Source: Streptomyces ipomoeae 91-03
GTDB lineage: Bacteria > Actinomycetota > Actinomycetes > Streptomycetales > Streptomycetaceae
Reading direction: 5' to 3'
DNA length: 59,123 nucleotides
Assembly (NCBI RefSeq): GCF_000317595.1
Contig: NZ_AEJC01000599.1
Location: forward strand, 1-59,123
Position numbers and translations under genes: made by a program. This document shows positions 46,949-55,982 of this stretch, in pieces. The notes under the pieces were generated by a model. That model made no database searches. It saw nothing but the letters and a program-made list of their open reading frames with translations, and was not told the origin of the DNA. Positions within the stretch are counted from its first letter, which is position 1; each line of letters starts with the position of its first letter.

Positions 46949-48255
46949 GAGGAGGCGAAGATCGTCTTCTTCTGGCGCTCGATCGACGAGAGCAGGCTGT
47001 CGATCCCCTTCGGATCACGGATGAACTTCTGCAGCGCGGGCTGCATCACCGTGGAGGTGAAGTCCGGACGGCTGTCGCGGTCCATGAACTGCGTCAGGCT
47101 CTTGGCACCCGAGATCATCTCGAACGCCTTCTTCTGCAGGGCGCTGTACGACGAGGTGTCGGCCTTGGCGGAGGCGGCCACCACGCTCGGGTCGGCCTTC
47201 AGGTAAAGCTCCTCGGCCTCCGGGGTGCCCAGGAACTCCAGCAACTGGAAGGCGCCATCCTTGTTCTTCGGGGACTTGCTGAGCATGAAGCCGTCGGTGG
47301 GCGCCTCGACCGTGTCCTGGCCGTACGCCGGGTCGATCTCCGGGAAGGCGAAGAAGTCGAGGTCGTCCAAGTCGGCCTTGTCGGTGAACTGCTGCCCCAC
47401 GAAGGTGCCCAGCAGGTACATGCCGGCCTTCTTCGACACGAGGGTCTGCGCCGCGTCCTGCCAGGTCCGGCCGACCGCGCCCTCCTGGTGGTAGGGCAGG
47501 ACCTCGCTCCAGTGGTCGAAGACAGCCTTCACCTTGGCGTCGGTCCAGGACGCCTTGCCGGCCATCAGCTCGACGTGGAAGTCGTAGCCGTTGGTGCGGA
47601 AGTTGATCTGGTCGAAGGTGCCGAGCGCCGGCCAGGCGTCCTTGTCGCCGAACGCGATCGGGACGAGCCCGTCCTTCTTCATCTGCTTGCACAGCGCCAC
47701 GAAGTCGTCCCACGTGGTGGGGACTTCATAACCGTGCTGCTGGAAGACGCTCTTCCGGTAGAAGAGCGCCCACGGGTACGTGGTCAGTGGCACGAAGTAG
47801 TACTTGCCGTCCTCGCCCTTGCTGAGCTTGTGCATCGCCTCGGGGAAGTTGCCCCCGATGGTCTTCCACACGTCGTCGATCGGCGTGGCCAGACCCTTCG
47901 CCGCGAAGAACTGCATGCGGTAGCCGGCGAACCAGTTGAACACGTCGTCCGGCGTGCCCTGGAGGTAGGTGTTGATCTGCTCCTGGAACGTGTTGTGGTC
48001 CTTGGTGTTCACGTCGACCTTGATGCCGGTCTTCTTCGTGAAGGCCGCGTAGATCTCGGCGAACGCCTTCTTCGGGACCGCGTCGGACGCGTTGGAGCCG
48101 AGGGTGACGGTCTTGGGGTCGGCGGCCGTGCCGCTGCCGCCGCAGGCGGAGAGCAGGGGGATCCCCGCGCCGAGGACGGCGGCACCGCCGAGGCCACGCA
48201 GCAGGGTGCGGCGGCTGGTGCCAGGCATGGACTGACCGAGGGAGGAAAGGTGCAT
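46945..48255 (-). CDS. Extracellular sugar-binding lipoprotein (family 1 SBP)
   Basis: 436 residues from ATG 48255 (AGGAG 6 bases upstream). Tat-like twin Arg in GTSRRTLLRGLGG followed by lipobox LLSACGG, so it is anchored outside the membrane. SBP family 1 features include DVFNWFAGYRMQFFAAKG and EGAVGRTWQDAAQTL. Its operon partner, the GH42 enzyme, suggests that galactose-containing oligosaccharides are the ligand. Confidence 0.95.
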   Translation of the reverse strand: MHLSSLGQSMPGTSRRTLLRGLGGAAVLGAGIPLLSACGGSGTAADPKTVTLGSNASDAVPKKAFAEIYAAFTKKTGIKVDVNTKDHNTFQEQINTYLQGTPDDVFNWFAGYRMQFFAAKGLATPIDDVWKTIGGNFPEAMHKLSKGEDGKYYFVPLTTYPWALFYRKSVFQQHGYEVPTTWDDFVALCKQMKKDGLVPIAFGDKDAWPALGTFDQINFRTNGYDFHVELMAGKASWTDAKVKAVFDHWSEVLPYHQEGAVGRTWQDAAQTLVSKKAGMYLLGTFVGQQFTDKADLDDLDFFAFPEIDPAYGQDTVEAPTDGFMLSKSPKNKDGAFQLLEFLGTPEAEELYLKADPSVVAASAKADTSSYSALQKKAFEMISGAKSLTQFMDRDSRPDFTSTVMQPALQKFIRDPKGIDSLLSSIERQKKTIFASS

Positions 48256-48622
48256 TGCGGCTCCTGACAGGGCGGTCGTAACCAGGCTTGGCACGTCGGC
48301 CCGAAGGGGTGTGGCGAGGAAGCTGTCGCCAAGCGACCATAATCAAACGTGATCGCACAAACGCGATCGGCGAATGCCAGGAAGAGTGAACGTCGCATGG
48401 GGTCACTGTCAAGGCTCTGTGGTCGACGACCTGCAAGGGCGGGAACTGGGGCAGGGGAGTGCTCGCCTTGCTCGACCCGGCTCACCGGCCCGTCCGGGCA
48501 AGCGGAGCCGCTCGGTCATTCGGCCTCTGACCAGCGGTGATGTATTCGATGCCCCGTACCTCGACGCAGTCGTGACGACCTTCGCCGCCTGGTGTCGAAC
48601 CGAAGTGGAGCGGTGAGAACCC
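48256..48622. other. Intergenic control region between the GH42 operon and its LacI gene
   Basis: No gene recognised. Contains the binding-protein ribosome site, a dyad at 48351-48368 listed separately and an ATCA-AACG-TGAT half-dyad just before it; the rest is featureless GC-rich DNA with shadow frames only. Confidence 0.6.
48351..48368. promoter_or_regulatory. Candidate operator of the GH42 operon
   Basis: GATCGC-acaaac-GCGATC, a perfect 6-bp inverted repeat with a 6-base spacer, about 95 bp before the binding-protein start and near ATCAAACGTGAT. A LacI-type repressor gene is adjacent and divergent. Assigned by symmetry only. Confidence 0.4.
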
Positions 48623-48679
48623 TTGACGCGCGCCCGTCGGCTGCGTAGACATGACCGCGCGATCAGACCGCGTGGTCAT
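48623..48679 (+). promoter_or_regulatory. Promoter and overlapping dyad in front of the LacI gene
   Basis: TTGACG (48623-48628) and TAGACA (48646-48651) with a 17-base spacer make a good housekeeping promoter. ATGACC (48651-48656) and GGTCAT (48674-48679) form an inverted repeat over the expected transcription start, which would suit autorepression. Confidence 0.55.
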
Positions 48680-48725
48680 ATCGTTGACCTCGACGGATGC
48701 AGTGGCACGACCATGGGGAGACTTC

Positions 48726-49790
48726 ATGACACCAGGAGTGGGGCGAGGTGGCGGTTCCCCTGTGCCGCGCAGTGCGGACGTCGCGCGGCTGGCCGGGGTG
48801 TCACGCAAGACGGTCTCCCGGGTCCTCAACAACGAGCCGTACGTCTCGGAGGAGGCCCGCACAAAGGTTCTCGCGGCCGCTGAGGAACTCGGCTATCGGC
48901 TGAACCAGGCGGCCAGGGCGTTGGCCTCCGGGCGCACGCGCTCCATCGGTGTCGTCGCCCTGGGAACCGCGGGGTACGGAACCGCCTCACTGCTCGTGCA
49001 CATCGAACAGGCGGTACGGGATGCCGGTTACGCGCTGCGCGTGGTCAACACACCGGACGGCGACCCGGAAGGCATCGCGGGTGCCGTGGAGTCACTCCTC
49101 GAACAGGGCGTGGACGGTGTGGTCGTCTCCGAGCCCATCGTGAAGGGGGAAGTCCCGCTCCGTGTCGACGTGCCGGTCCTCTTCCTCGGAGCACCCCCCG
49201 CCTTCACCGCCACCCGGACGCTGACCGTGGGCGTGGGCGCCCGTGAACTGGCGCGGGCGGCCACCGAACACCTGCTGGACCTGGGACACCGGACCGTCCA
49301 TCATCTCGCCGGCCCGCGGAAGTGGTACGCGACCAAGGACCGCATCGAGGGATGGCAGGCGGCGCTCGCGGCGCGGGGTGCGTACGAGCCGCCGCTGCTC
49401 GACGGTGACTGGTCGGCAGCCTCCGGCCATGCCGTGGGCCGAGCGCTGGCCTCGGACGGTTCCGTGACCGCGGTGTTCGCGGCGGGCGATGAGATGGCGA
49501 TCGGTCTCATCCATGCCCTGCGTGAGGCGGGGCGTCGCGTGCCGGAGGACATCAGTGTCGTCGGCTTCGACGGCAACCCGGTCTTCGCCTACGTCTCCCC
49601 TCCCCTGACCACCGTGCGCCAGCCCTTCGAGGCCGCCGCGCGGGAAGGCATCCGGCTTCTCGTGCACGTCATCGAGAAACCCGACACCGACCTGCCGCAG
49701 GCGAGCGACCCACCGGTCGAACTCGTCGTCCGCGGCTCGACCGCGCCCCCACCGTCCCCCCGGAGCCGACCGCTGCTCCGCACCACCTGA
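48726..49790 (+). CDS. LacI-family transcriptional regulator
   Basis: 354 residues, ATG 48726 after GGGGAG. N-terminal HTH RSADVARLAGVSRKTVSRVL with the hinge LNQAARALASGRT, then a periplasmic-binding-protein-like sensor domain (VVSEPIVKGEVPLRVDVPVL, VVGFDGNPVFAYVSPPLTTV). Divergent from the GH42/ABC operon, which it probably represses until the sugar ligand binds. An upstream in-frame ATG (48651) overlaps the promoter and is not favoured. Confidence 0.94.
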   Translation: MTPGVGRGGGSPVPRSADVARLAGVSRKTVSRVLNNEPYVSEEARTKVLAAAEELGYRLNQAARALASGRTRSIGVVALGTAGYGTASLLVHIEQAVRDAGYALRVVNTPDGDPEGIAGAVESLLEQGVDGVVVSEPIVKGEVPLRVDVPVLFLGAPPAFTATRTLTVGVGARELARAATEHLLDLGHRTVHHLAGPRKWYATKDRIEGWQAALAARGAYEPPLLDGDWSAASGHAVGRALASDGSVTAVFAAGDEMAIGLIHALREAGRRVPEDISVVGFDGNPVFAYVSPPLTTVRQPFEAAAREGIRLLVHVIEKPDTDLPQASDPPVELVVRGSTAPPPSPRSRPLLRTT

Positions 49791-50016
49791 GCACCGGTCG
49801 GAACCGCCCCGGGCGTACGCCCGCACACCTGAGCACCTCGCCCGTCACCCACCGGCCGCCCACATGCGGGATCCGGCCGGACCGCACGTCGACGTCACCA
49901 GCCCCTTCGGGCCCGGCCGACGTGCCTCTCGGACTCCGCCGTTTCCCCGACCCAACTGGTCCCGGGGATCGGCGGGCATCGAAACACCTCTCCATCCCCG
50001 TTGATCAGAGCCGCAC

Positions 50017-50634
50017 ATGTCCCCCGCACAGCCAGGCGCCGGACCCGGCGCCGCTCCGCGTCCCCGTCCCGCCAACCTCCTGTTCCTGCTGCTCGCCCTG
50101 GTCGTCGCGGCGGCGTCGCTGGTCCTGCCCGCCGCGGGCAGGGCGGACGCCATCTCCCGTACCGCCCAGACCCTGTACACCCCGCCGTCCGACGCGCCCG
50201 CGCCCGGCTCGCTCTACGCGCGGGGGCTGCGCCTGCGGTACAACGGCTCGGCCAACGGCACCCTCCTCGCCACCTTCGAGCAGTACACCAACGGCATCCC
50301 GGTCTTCCCCATCTACCGCAGCACCGACAACGGCACCTCCTGGACGAAGATCTCCGACATCGCCGACACCCAGAACGGCTGGGGCATGCGCTGGCAGCCC
50401 GAACTGTTCGAACTGCCCACCGCAGCACCGGCTGCGCCTGCCAGCGGTGGAACCTCGACCAGACCGCGCTGCCGCCCCTCGTACAGCGGGTTCACCCCGT
50501 CCTCGGCCACCCAGATGGTGTACTCGTACCGTAAGAACGCCACCTCGATCGGGTCCGCCACGACGGGCAGCGCGACCCGCCAGACCGTGCCCGCCTACTC
50601 GATCGTGGTCGTGCAACTCCGCCCGGCCCGCTGA
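50017..50634 (+). pseudogene. Secreted sialidase-like/glycosidase gene with internal deletion
   Basis: Open frame of 205 residues, ATG 50017. Signal peptide NLLFLLLALVVAAASLVLPA, then a BNR/sialidase-like start (LYARGLRLRYNGSANGTLLA, YRSTDNGTSW, GWGMRWQPELFELP). After about residue 137 the sequence changes abruptly to Pro/Ser/Thr-rich text and ends in a glycosidase-like C-terminus (TVPAYSIVVVQLRPAR). A lectin-like CACQRWNLDQTALPP is readable in another frame across the junction. The BNR propeller is thus mostly missing; I think deletions fused the two ends. Could be read as a short secreted protein. Confidence 0.6.
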
Positions 50635-50706
50635 ACCGGGAGCCCTCGGGCTTTCCGGCGACATGTCCACCACAGCGTGGTGAACCAGTGAAAGGACCAG
50701 ATAAGG

Positions 50707-52218
50707 GTGTCGAGCATGCCTGAGACGGGCGCCACCATCAACAACCCCGTGATCCCCGGGTTCTACCCGGATCCGAGCATCTGCCGGGCGGGCGAGGACT
50801 ACTACCTCGCATGCTCCAGCTTCGAATACTTCCCCGGCGTGCCCATCTTCCACAGCCGGGACCTGGTGCACTGGACCCAGATAGGCAACGCGCTCGACCG
50901 GCCGAGCCAACTGCGCCTGCCGCTGGACTCACCGTCCTCGGGCGGGATCTACGCGCCCACACTGCGCCACCACGACGGCCGTTTCTGGCTGATCGTCACA
51001 AACGTGAGCAGCGACGGCAATGTGCTGTTCACGGCCACCGACCCGGCCGGCCCCTGGTCCGATCCGGTCCGGCTGCCCGGCGTGCCCGGCATCGACCCGG
51101 ACCTCGCCTGGGACGAGGACGGCACCTGCTGGTGCACCGTCGCCGGAGTCGGACAGGTCCGTATCGACCCCAGCACCGGGGAGACGTTCGGCCCGCCGAG
51201 CCACCTGTGGTCCGGCTCCCCCGACGCCAAGGCCCCGGAGGCACCGCACCTGTACCGGATCGGCGACTACTGGTACCTGCTCATCGCCGAGGGGGGCACC
51301 GAGCGGTGCCACGGTGTCTCGATCGCCCGCAGCCGCACGCCGAACGGCCCGTTCGAGCCCTGCCCGGCCAACCCGATCCTGACCCACCGGGGCACCGACC
51401 ACCCCATCCAGAACACCGGCCACGCCGACCTGGTCGAGGGGCCCGACGGCTCATGGTGGATGGTGCTGCTCGGCGTACGGCCGGGCGGCGGCACTCCCGG
51501 CTGGCATGTACTCGGCCGGGAGACGTTCCTGGTGCCGGTCGACTGGGTCGACGGCTGGCCGGTGGTCGGCGAGCTGTCGACCGTGATGCCGGCGCCACCG
51601 TGGCCGCTGCGGCCCGGCGCGGTCGAGCCGGGCCGGGACGACTTCGACCTCAGCGAACTGGCCCCGCGCTGGGTCTCGCTGCGCCACCGCCCCCCGGAGG
51701 ACTGCACCACGAAGGAACGGCCTGGCTGGCTGACCCTGCGCGCCCGCGGCGGATCACTCGACGACACCGACGTGACCTTCGTCGGCCGGCGGCAGCAGCA
51801 CCTGTCCTGCCGGGTACGTACGCTGATCGACCCGGCGGAAGGAAGCGGTGGCCTGGCCGTCCGCCTCGACGAGCAGCACCACTACGACATCGAGGCGGCC
51901 TCCGGCGAGTTGCGTGTACGCGCCCGTATCGGCCCGCTGGACTCGGTCGTGGCGTCCCGGCCGATCCCTGCCGGGCCCGTGGTTCTCCGCGTCGAGGTGG
52001 CCGCCGTCCAGACCGTGAACGACGCCCGCACCGGACCCGACGTCCTCACGTTCGGCGTGGAGGAACCGGACGGCACGTTCGTCGAGCTCACATCGCTGGA
52101 GGGGCGATACCTCTCCACGGAGGTCGCGGGCGGCTTCACCGGCCGGGTCATCGGAATGTTCGCCTCTGCGGGGTCCGTGCACTTCGACTGGTTCGACTAC
52201 GAGCCGACGGAAGGCTGA
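50707..52218 (+). CDS. GH43 glycoside hydrolase (beta-xylosidase/alpha-L-arabinofuranosidase)
   Basis: 503 residues; GTG 50707, with ATG 50716 as alternative (AAAGGA at 50691). Five-bladed propeller with the catalytic base Asp in NPVIPGFYPDPSI, the pKa-modulating Asp in VPGIDPDLAWDEDG and the acid Glu in KAPEAPHLYRIGDYWYLL. The C-terminal 200 residues form the beta-sandwich typical of the GH43_12-type subgroup (FVGRRQQHLSCRVRTLIDP). No signal peptide: it probably trims imported arabino- or xylo-oligosaccharides. Convergent with the rhamnosidase gene through a shared terminator. Confidence 0.94.
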   Translation: MSSMPETGATINNPVIPGFYPDPSICRAGEDYYLACSSFEYFPGVPIFHSRDLVHWTQIGNALDRPSQLRLPLDSPSSGGIYAPTLRHHDGRFWLIVTNVSSDGNVLFTATDPAGPWSDPVRLPGVPGIDPDLAWDEDGTCWCTVAGVGQVRIDPSTGETFGPPSHLWSGSPDAKAPEAPHLYRIGDYWYLLIAEGGTERCHGVSIARSRTPNGPFEPCPANPILTHRGTDHPIQNTGHADLVEGPDGSWWMVLLGVRPGGGTPGWHVLGRETFLVPVDWVDGWPVVGELSTVMPAPPWPLRPGAVEPGRDDFDLSELAPRWVSLRHRPPEDCTTKERPGWLTLRARGGSLDDTDVTFVGRRQQHLSCRVRTLIDPAEGSGGLAVRLDEQHHYDIEAASGELRVRARIGPLDSVVASRPIPAGPVVLRVEVAAVQTVNDARTGPDVLTFGVEEPDGTFVELTSLEGRYLSTEVAGGFTGRVIGMFASAGSVHFDWFDYEPTEG

Positions 52219-52236
52219 GCCGCGACAACCGTACAA

Positions 52237-52271
52237 GCGGCCCGCTGTGGTGTCAGGTCACAGCGGGCCGC
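52237..52271. terminator. Bidirectional hairpin terminator between GH43 and GH78 genes
   Basis: 13-bp perfect stem (52237-52249 with 52259-52271), 9-base loop, in the 112-bp gap between two convergent genes. Confidence 0.88.
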
Positions 52272-52330
52272 GTCTGTGGGGGCAGTCGGGCCTGGTGGAC
52301 GCGAAGCCATGGCCCGAGAGCAGTGCGGGG

Positions 52331-54964
52331 CTACGAGCCGGAGCGCAGGAGCAGGTGATGCTCTCCGGATCCGAGTCGGCCGACCGCGGTGGTGCAGGTC
52401 CAGCCCTCGGGTGGGCTGAACCGTCCGGTGGTGCCGGGCGGCAGTGAGACGTTCACCGTCAGGGTGGTGTCGCTGATCGACCAGGCGACGGATGCCGTGC
52501 CGTAGGGAGTGGCGATCGAGGCGTCGGCCGAGGTGAGGTCGCCCCCCGGTCGGGGGGCGACCTCAAGGGTGCGGTAGCCGGGAGCTGTGGGTCGCAGTCC
52601 GGCGACGGACCGGTAGAGCGAGGCGGCGACGGCACCGTAGGCGTAGTGGTTGAACGACAGCATCGTGCCGGCCTTCTCGACGTCGATGGTGCCGTCGGGG
52701 CGTATGGCGTCCCACCGCTCCCACATGGTGGTGGCGCCGCGAGCGACCTGGTAGAGCCAGCCCGGGCACTCGGGGTTGAGGAGGAGCTGGTACGCCTCGG
52801 CCATGTGGCCGGTGCCGGCGAGGGCGGGCAGCACGAAGGGGGTGCCGAGGAAGCCGGTGGCGATGCGCCCGCCGTTGGCGCGCACCAGGGCGGCGAGTGC
52901 TTCGCCCACGGCGGCGCGCTCGGCGGCGGGTGCGATGCCGAATTCCAGCGCGAGCGCGCATCCGGTCTGGGTGGTACGGGCGTGGTCGCCCCACTTGCGC
53001 CAGGCGGCCTCGGCGGTGCGCCGATGCAGGGCCGTGTACCGCGCGGCGTCGTCGGCGTGGCCCAGTTCACGGGCGGCGTCGGCGAGCAGACGGGCGCTGT
53101 GGGCGACGAAGGCGGTGGCGACGTACGCGGAGTCGGTGGTGGCGCGCGCCGGGTCCTCCGGGGGTGCGGCCGGGTCGAGCCAGTCGCCGAGTTGCGCGTT
53201 GCCGCTCCAGGTGCCGTCCTCGTCCAGACGGTCGGCGGTGAACTCGACCCAGGCGCGCATCGCCGTGTAGTGGCGGTCGAGCAGGCTGTGGTGGCCGTAG
53301 GCGTCGAAGAGGGCGGCCGGTACGACGGTGGCGGCGTCGCCCCAGCCCGCGGCGGAGCCGGCGAACGGCAGGTCGGTCGGCAACTCGCCGAGGTCCACGC
53401 GGGGAATCACCAACGGGACCGCGCCGTCCGGTAGTTGCTCGATGGCGAGGTCGGTGAGCCAACTGTCGAGGAAGGAGCGGCTGTCGAACGTGGCGCACGC
53501 GGTCGGGGCGAAGGCCATGAGGTCTCCGGTCCAGCCGAGCCGTTCGTCGCGTTGGGGGCAGTCGGTCGGTACGGCGAGGAAGTTGCCGCGCTGGGAGCGG
53601 ACGACGTTGGCGTACAGGGTGTTGACACGTTCGTCGGAGCAGCGGAACTCGCCGATGCGGCGCAGGTCGCTGGCCACGACGTGGACCTCGACCGCCTCGA
53701 CGGTGACGTCGGGGGAGGCGCTGATCTCGGCGTACCGGAAGCCGTGGAAGGTGAATTCCGGCTCCAGTTCGGCCGTGCCACCGGACAGGGTGTACTGGTC
53801 GGTGGCGCGTGCGCCGCGCAGGATGCTGGTCAGCAGGCGGCCGTCGCCGTCGAGCACTTCGGCATGCCGGACGGTGACCGTGCTTCCTGCCGGGCCATCG
53901 GCGCGCAGCCGCAGCCAGCCGGTGATGTTCTCGCCCGCGTCGACGGCGATCGTGCCGTCGGGCAGTGTCCGCTGCCCGGGCTGGATGACCTGGACGACGC
54001 GTACGGGTGGGTGGGCCCGCTGGGTCAGCCCGGCGGGCAGGGGGAGTGCGGCGGCCTGCTCCCAGTCGCGGTCGTCGAAGCCCGGCAGCCGCCAGCCGTG
54101 CGGCTCCTGGCGGAGATCGAGTTCGCAGCCGTCGTACAGGTCCGCCGCCAGCAGGGCGCCATGGCCGCCGCGCCAGTTGTCGTCGGTGGCGACCGTGACG
54201 GTCGTGCCCTCGGCCAGGGTGACTTCGAGCTGCGCGAGCAGCGCCAAGGTGTCGCCGTAGACATCGCGGTTCTTGTGCCAGGTGAGGTGGCCGCGGTACC
54301 AGCCGTCGCCGACGGCGGCGGACAGGGCGTTCGGGCCGGGCACGAGCAGGTCGGTGACGTCGTAGGTGGCGTAGAGGAGACGGTTGGGGTAGCTGGTCCA
54401 GCCCGGTTCCAGTAGCTCGTCGCCGACGGGTCGGCCGTTGATCGCGGTGCGGTGGACGCCCAGCGAGGTCACGTACAGCCGGGCGGAGACCGGCTCCGCC
54501 GGGAGGTCGAACTCCCGGCGGAGGAGCGGCACCGGCCCCGGGGCGGTACGTCCCCGGTCACTGGGCAGATGGACGGGGCGGGCCGTCCAGTCCCGCTCGG
54601 CCAGCAGCGCGGCCTCCACCCGGGCGGGCTCGCTCCATCCCGTCCAGCCGAGGTCGGTGCGGACCCGGACGCGCCAGTGACGGACCTCGCGGCTGCGCAG
54701 CGGTTCGGCCGGCCACGGGTGATCGACCACCACGTCGGAGTCGACCTCTCCGCTGGAGGTGGCGTCGCCGAAGGACCCGTCGGCCGAGACCTGGATCTCG
54801 TAGGCGTGCTGCAGGACACCGGCCCGGTCGCTCACCAGAGACCACGACAGACGGGGCGCGGGACTCCGGGTGGCCACGAGGCCGGAGTCGTCCGCGGTGC
54901 ACAGTCCAGTGACCGCCATCGTGGTGTCCGTGGCGCGGAGTGTCTCGGAGCTCGGCGTGGTCAT
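52331..54964 (-). CDS. GH78 alpha-L-rhamnosidase
   Basis: 877 residues, ATG 54964, overlapping the esterase stop by one base (TGATG). Domain order: N-terminal fibronectin-like (LSWSLVSDRAGVLQHAYEIQ), Bac_rhamnosid_N (LYVTSLGVHRTAINGRPVGD), the (alpha/alpha)6 barrel with VPTDCPQRDERLGWTGDLMA, GDWLDP and MWERWDAI, and a C-terminal beta domain. Cleaves terminal rhamnose from plant glycans or glycosides. No signal peptide. Forms a two-gene operon with the hydrolase upstream. Confidence 0.96.
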   Translation of the reverse strand: MTTPSSETLRATDTTMAVTGLCTADDSGLVATRSPAPRLSWSLVSDRAGVLQHAYEIQVSADGSFGDATSSGEVDSDVVVDHPWPAEPLRSREVRHWRVRVRTDLGWTGWSEPARVEAALLAERDWTARPVHLPSDRGRTAPGPVPLLRREFDLPAEPVSARLYVTSLGVHRTAINGRPVGDELLEPGWTSYPNRLLYATYDVTDLLVPGPNALSAAVGDGWYRGHLTWHKNRDVYGDTLALLAQLEVTLAEGTTVTVATDDNWRGGHGALLAADLYDGCELDLRQEPHGWRLPGFDDRDWEQAAALPLPAGLTQRAHPPVRVVQVIQPGQRTLPDGTIAVDAGENITGWLRLRADGPAGSTVTVRHAEVLDGDGRLLTSILRGARATDQYTLSGGTAELEPEFTFHGFRYAEISASPDVTVEAVEVHVVASDLRRIGEFRCSDERVNTLYANVVRSQRGNFLAVPTDCPQRDERLGWTGDLMAFAPTACATFDSRSFLDSWLTDLAIEQLPDGAVPLVIPRVDLGELPTDLPFAGSAAGWGDAATVVPAALFDAYGHHSLLDRHYTAMRAWVEFTADRLDEDGTWSGNAQLGDWLDPAAPPEDPARATTDSAYVATAFVAHSARLLADAARELGHADDAARYTALHRRTAEAAWRKWGDHARTTQTGCALALEFGIAPAAERAAVGEALAALVRANGGRIATGFLGTPFVLPALAGTGHMAEAYQLLLNPECPGWLYQVARGATTMWERWDAIRPDGTIDVEKAGTMLSFNHYAYGAVAASLYRSVAGLRPTAPGYRTLEVAPRPGGDLTSADASIATPYGTASVAWSISDTTLTVNVSLPPGTTGRFSPPEGWTCTTAVGRLGSGEHHLLLRSGS

Positions 54965-55737
54965 CACTGGAGGTGCCTCCGCAGGAATCGCAGGGTCGAC
55001 TGATGCAGCTCGGTACGGTGCGGGACGGTCCCCCAGGCGTGGTCCGCGCCCTCGACGATCTGGAGTTCGGCGTTGCCTTCGTAGTGGTCCAGATAGCGCC
55101 GCACGTACTTGAGGGGAGCGATCTCGTCCTTGTCGCCGTGCAGGATGTGGACCGGGCCCGAGTACCCGCTCGACCGCCCGTAGACGTCGAGACCGGCGAT
55201 GTCCTCGACGAGCGCGGGGCTCATCCGGTGCCCGTCGGCGTCGAAGTACCCCTTCTCCTCGATCTGCGCCGCGAGACTGCGGCCCTTGAGGTAGCCGCTG
55301 CCGATCTCGAAGGGGGCGACCGCCGCCGGGGACCACAGGCACAGCGCGCTGATCCCGGGCTCCTCGGCGGCCACGATGCCGGCGACGACGCCACCCATGC
55401 TCATGCCGACCAGGCCGATGCGGTCGGGGTCGACGAAGTCGAACGCCCGGACGGCCCCCAGTACCGCGCGGGTCTCGGCGATCTCACCGGTGATGGTCAC
55501 GTCGAAGAAGTCGCCGTCGCTCTCGCCGTGGCCCGAGAGGTCGAAGCGGACCGAGGCGATTCCGTCCGCCGCCAGCAGCCGGGACATGCCGACGAAGTTG
55601 GGCAGTTCGAGCCGATTGGAGGTGAAGCCGTGGACGAACACCGTGGTCGGCCACCGGGTTCCGGCCGGGCCCTCGGGGATGTGCACCGTGGAGCGGAGCG
55701 TCAGGCCGTTGTGGGAGAAGTCGTGATGGCGGATCAC
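54964..55737 (-). CDS. Alpha/beta hydrolase, cinnamoyl/feruloyl-esterase-like
   Basis: 257 residues from GTG 55737 (GGAAAGG 7 bases upstream). Nucleophile Ser in GMSMGGVVAG, oxyanion-type VFVHGFTSNR, acid Asp in HGDKDEIAP and His in GADHAWG. The layout matches small cytosolic esterases of the cinnamoyl-ester-hydrolase group, which remove acyl esters from plant oligosaccharides. Translationally coupled to the rhamnosidase, so it may de-acylate rhamnose-containing fragments. Confidence 0.88.
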   Translation of the reverse strand: MIRHHDFSHNGLTLRSTVHIPEGPAGTRWPTTVFVHGFTSNRLELPNFVGMSRLLAADGIASVRFDLSGHGESDGDFFDVTITGEIAETRAVLGAVRAFDFVDPDRIGLVGMSMGGVVAGIVAAEEPGISALCLWSPAAVAPFEIGSGYLKGRSLAAQIEEKGYFDADGHRMSPALVEDIAGLDVYGRSSGYSGPVHILHGDKDEIAPLKYVRRYLDHYEGNAELQIVEGADHAWGTVPHRTELHQSTLRFLRRHLQ

Positions 55738-55900
55738 AGGGGTGCCTTTCCGGTGACTTCGGAGGGAGGAGGAGCGCGGAAGATCTCGTGGACGCGGCTG
55801 ATGGGGATGGCTTCGGGGCCGGGTGTGGGTGGGCGGCACCGCCGTCTTCCGAGCGGCGCGCGGGGGCGAAGGAATCCCTCCGAGATGACTTAATCGCGCC

Positions 55901-55916
55901 ACTTAAACGTGTAGGT
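55901..55916. promoter_or_regulatory. Candidate LacI operator for the esterase-rhamnosidase operon
   Basis: ACTTAAACGTGTAGGT, 12 of 16 bases equal to the palindrome at 57139-57154, in the 245-bp gap between the divergent esterase and LacI genes. Position fits control of both. Confidence 0.55.
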
Positions 55917-55982
55917 AGACTGCGCAGCAAGTTATCCGCAGCCACGGGCTTTGACAAGTGGTCTGTCAGAAGGGCGGGGTGT

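Noticed and set aside
48482..48862. Leftward 126-codon frame in the LacI promoter region
   Set aside because: Overlaps the clear LacI gene and promoter and resembles no protein.
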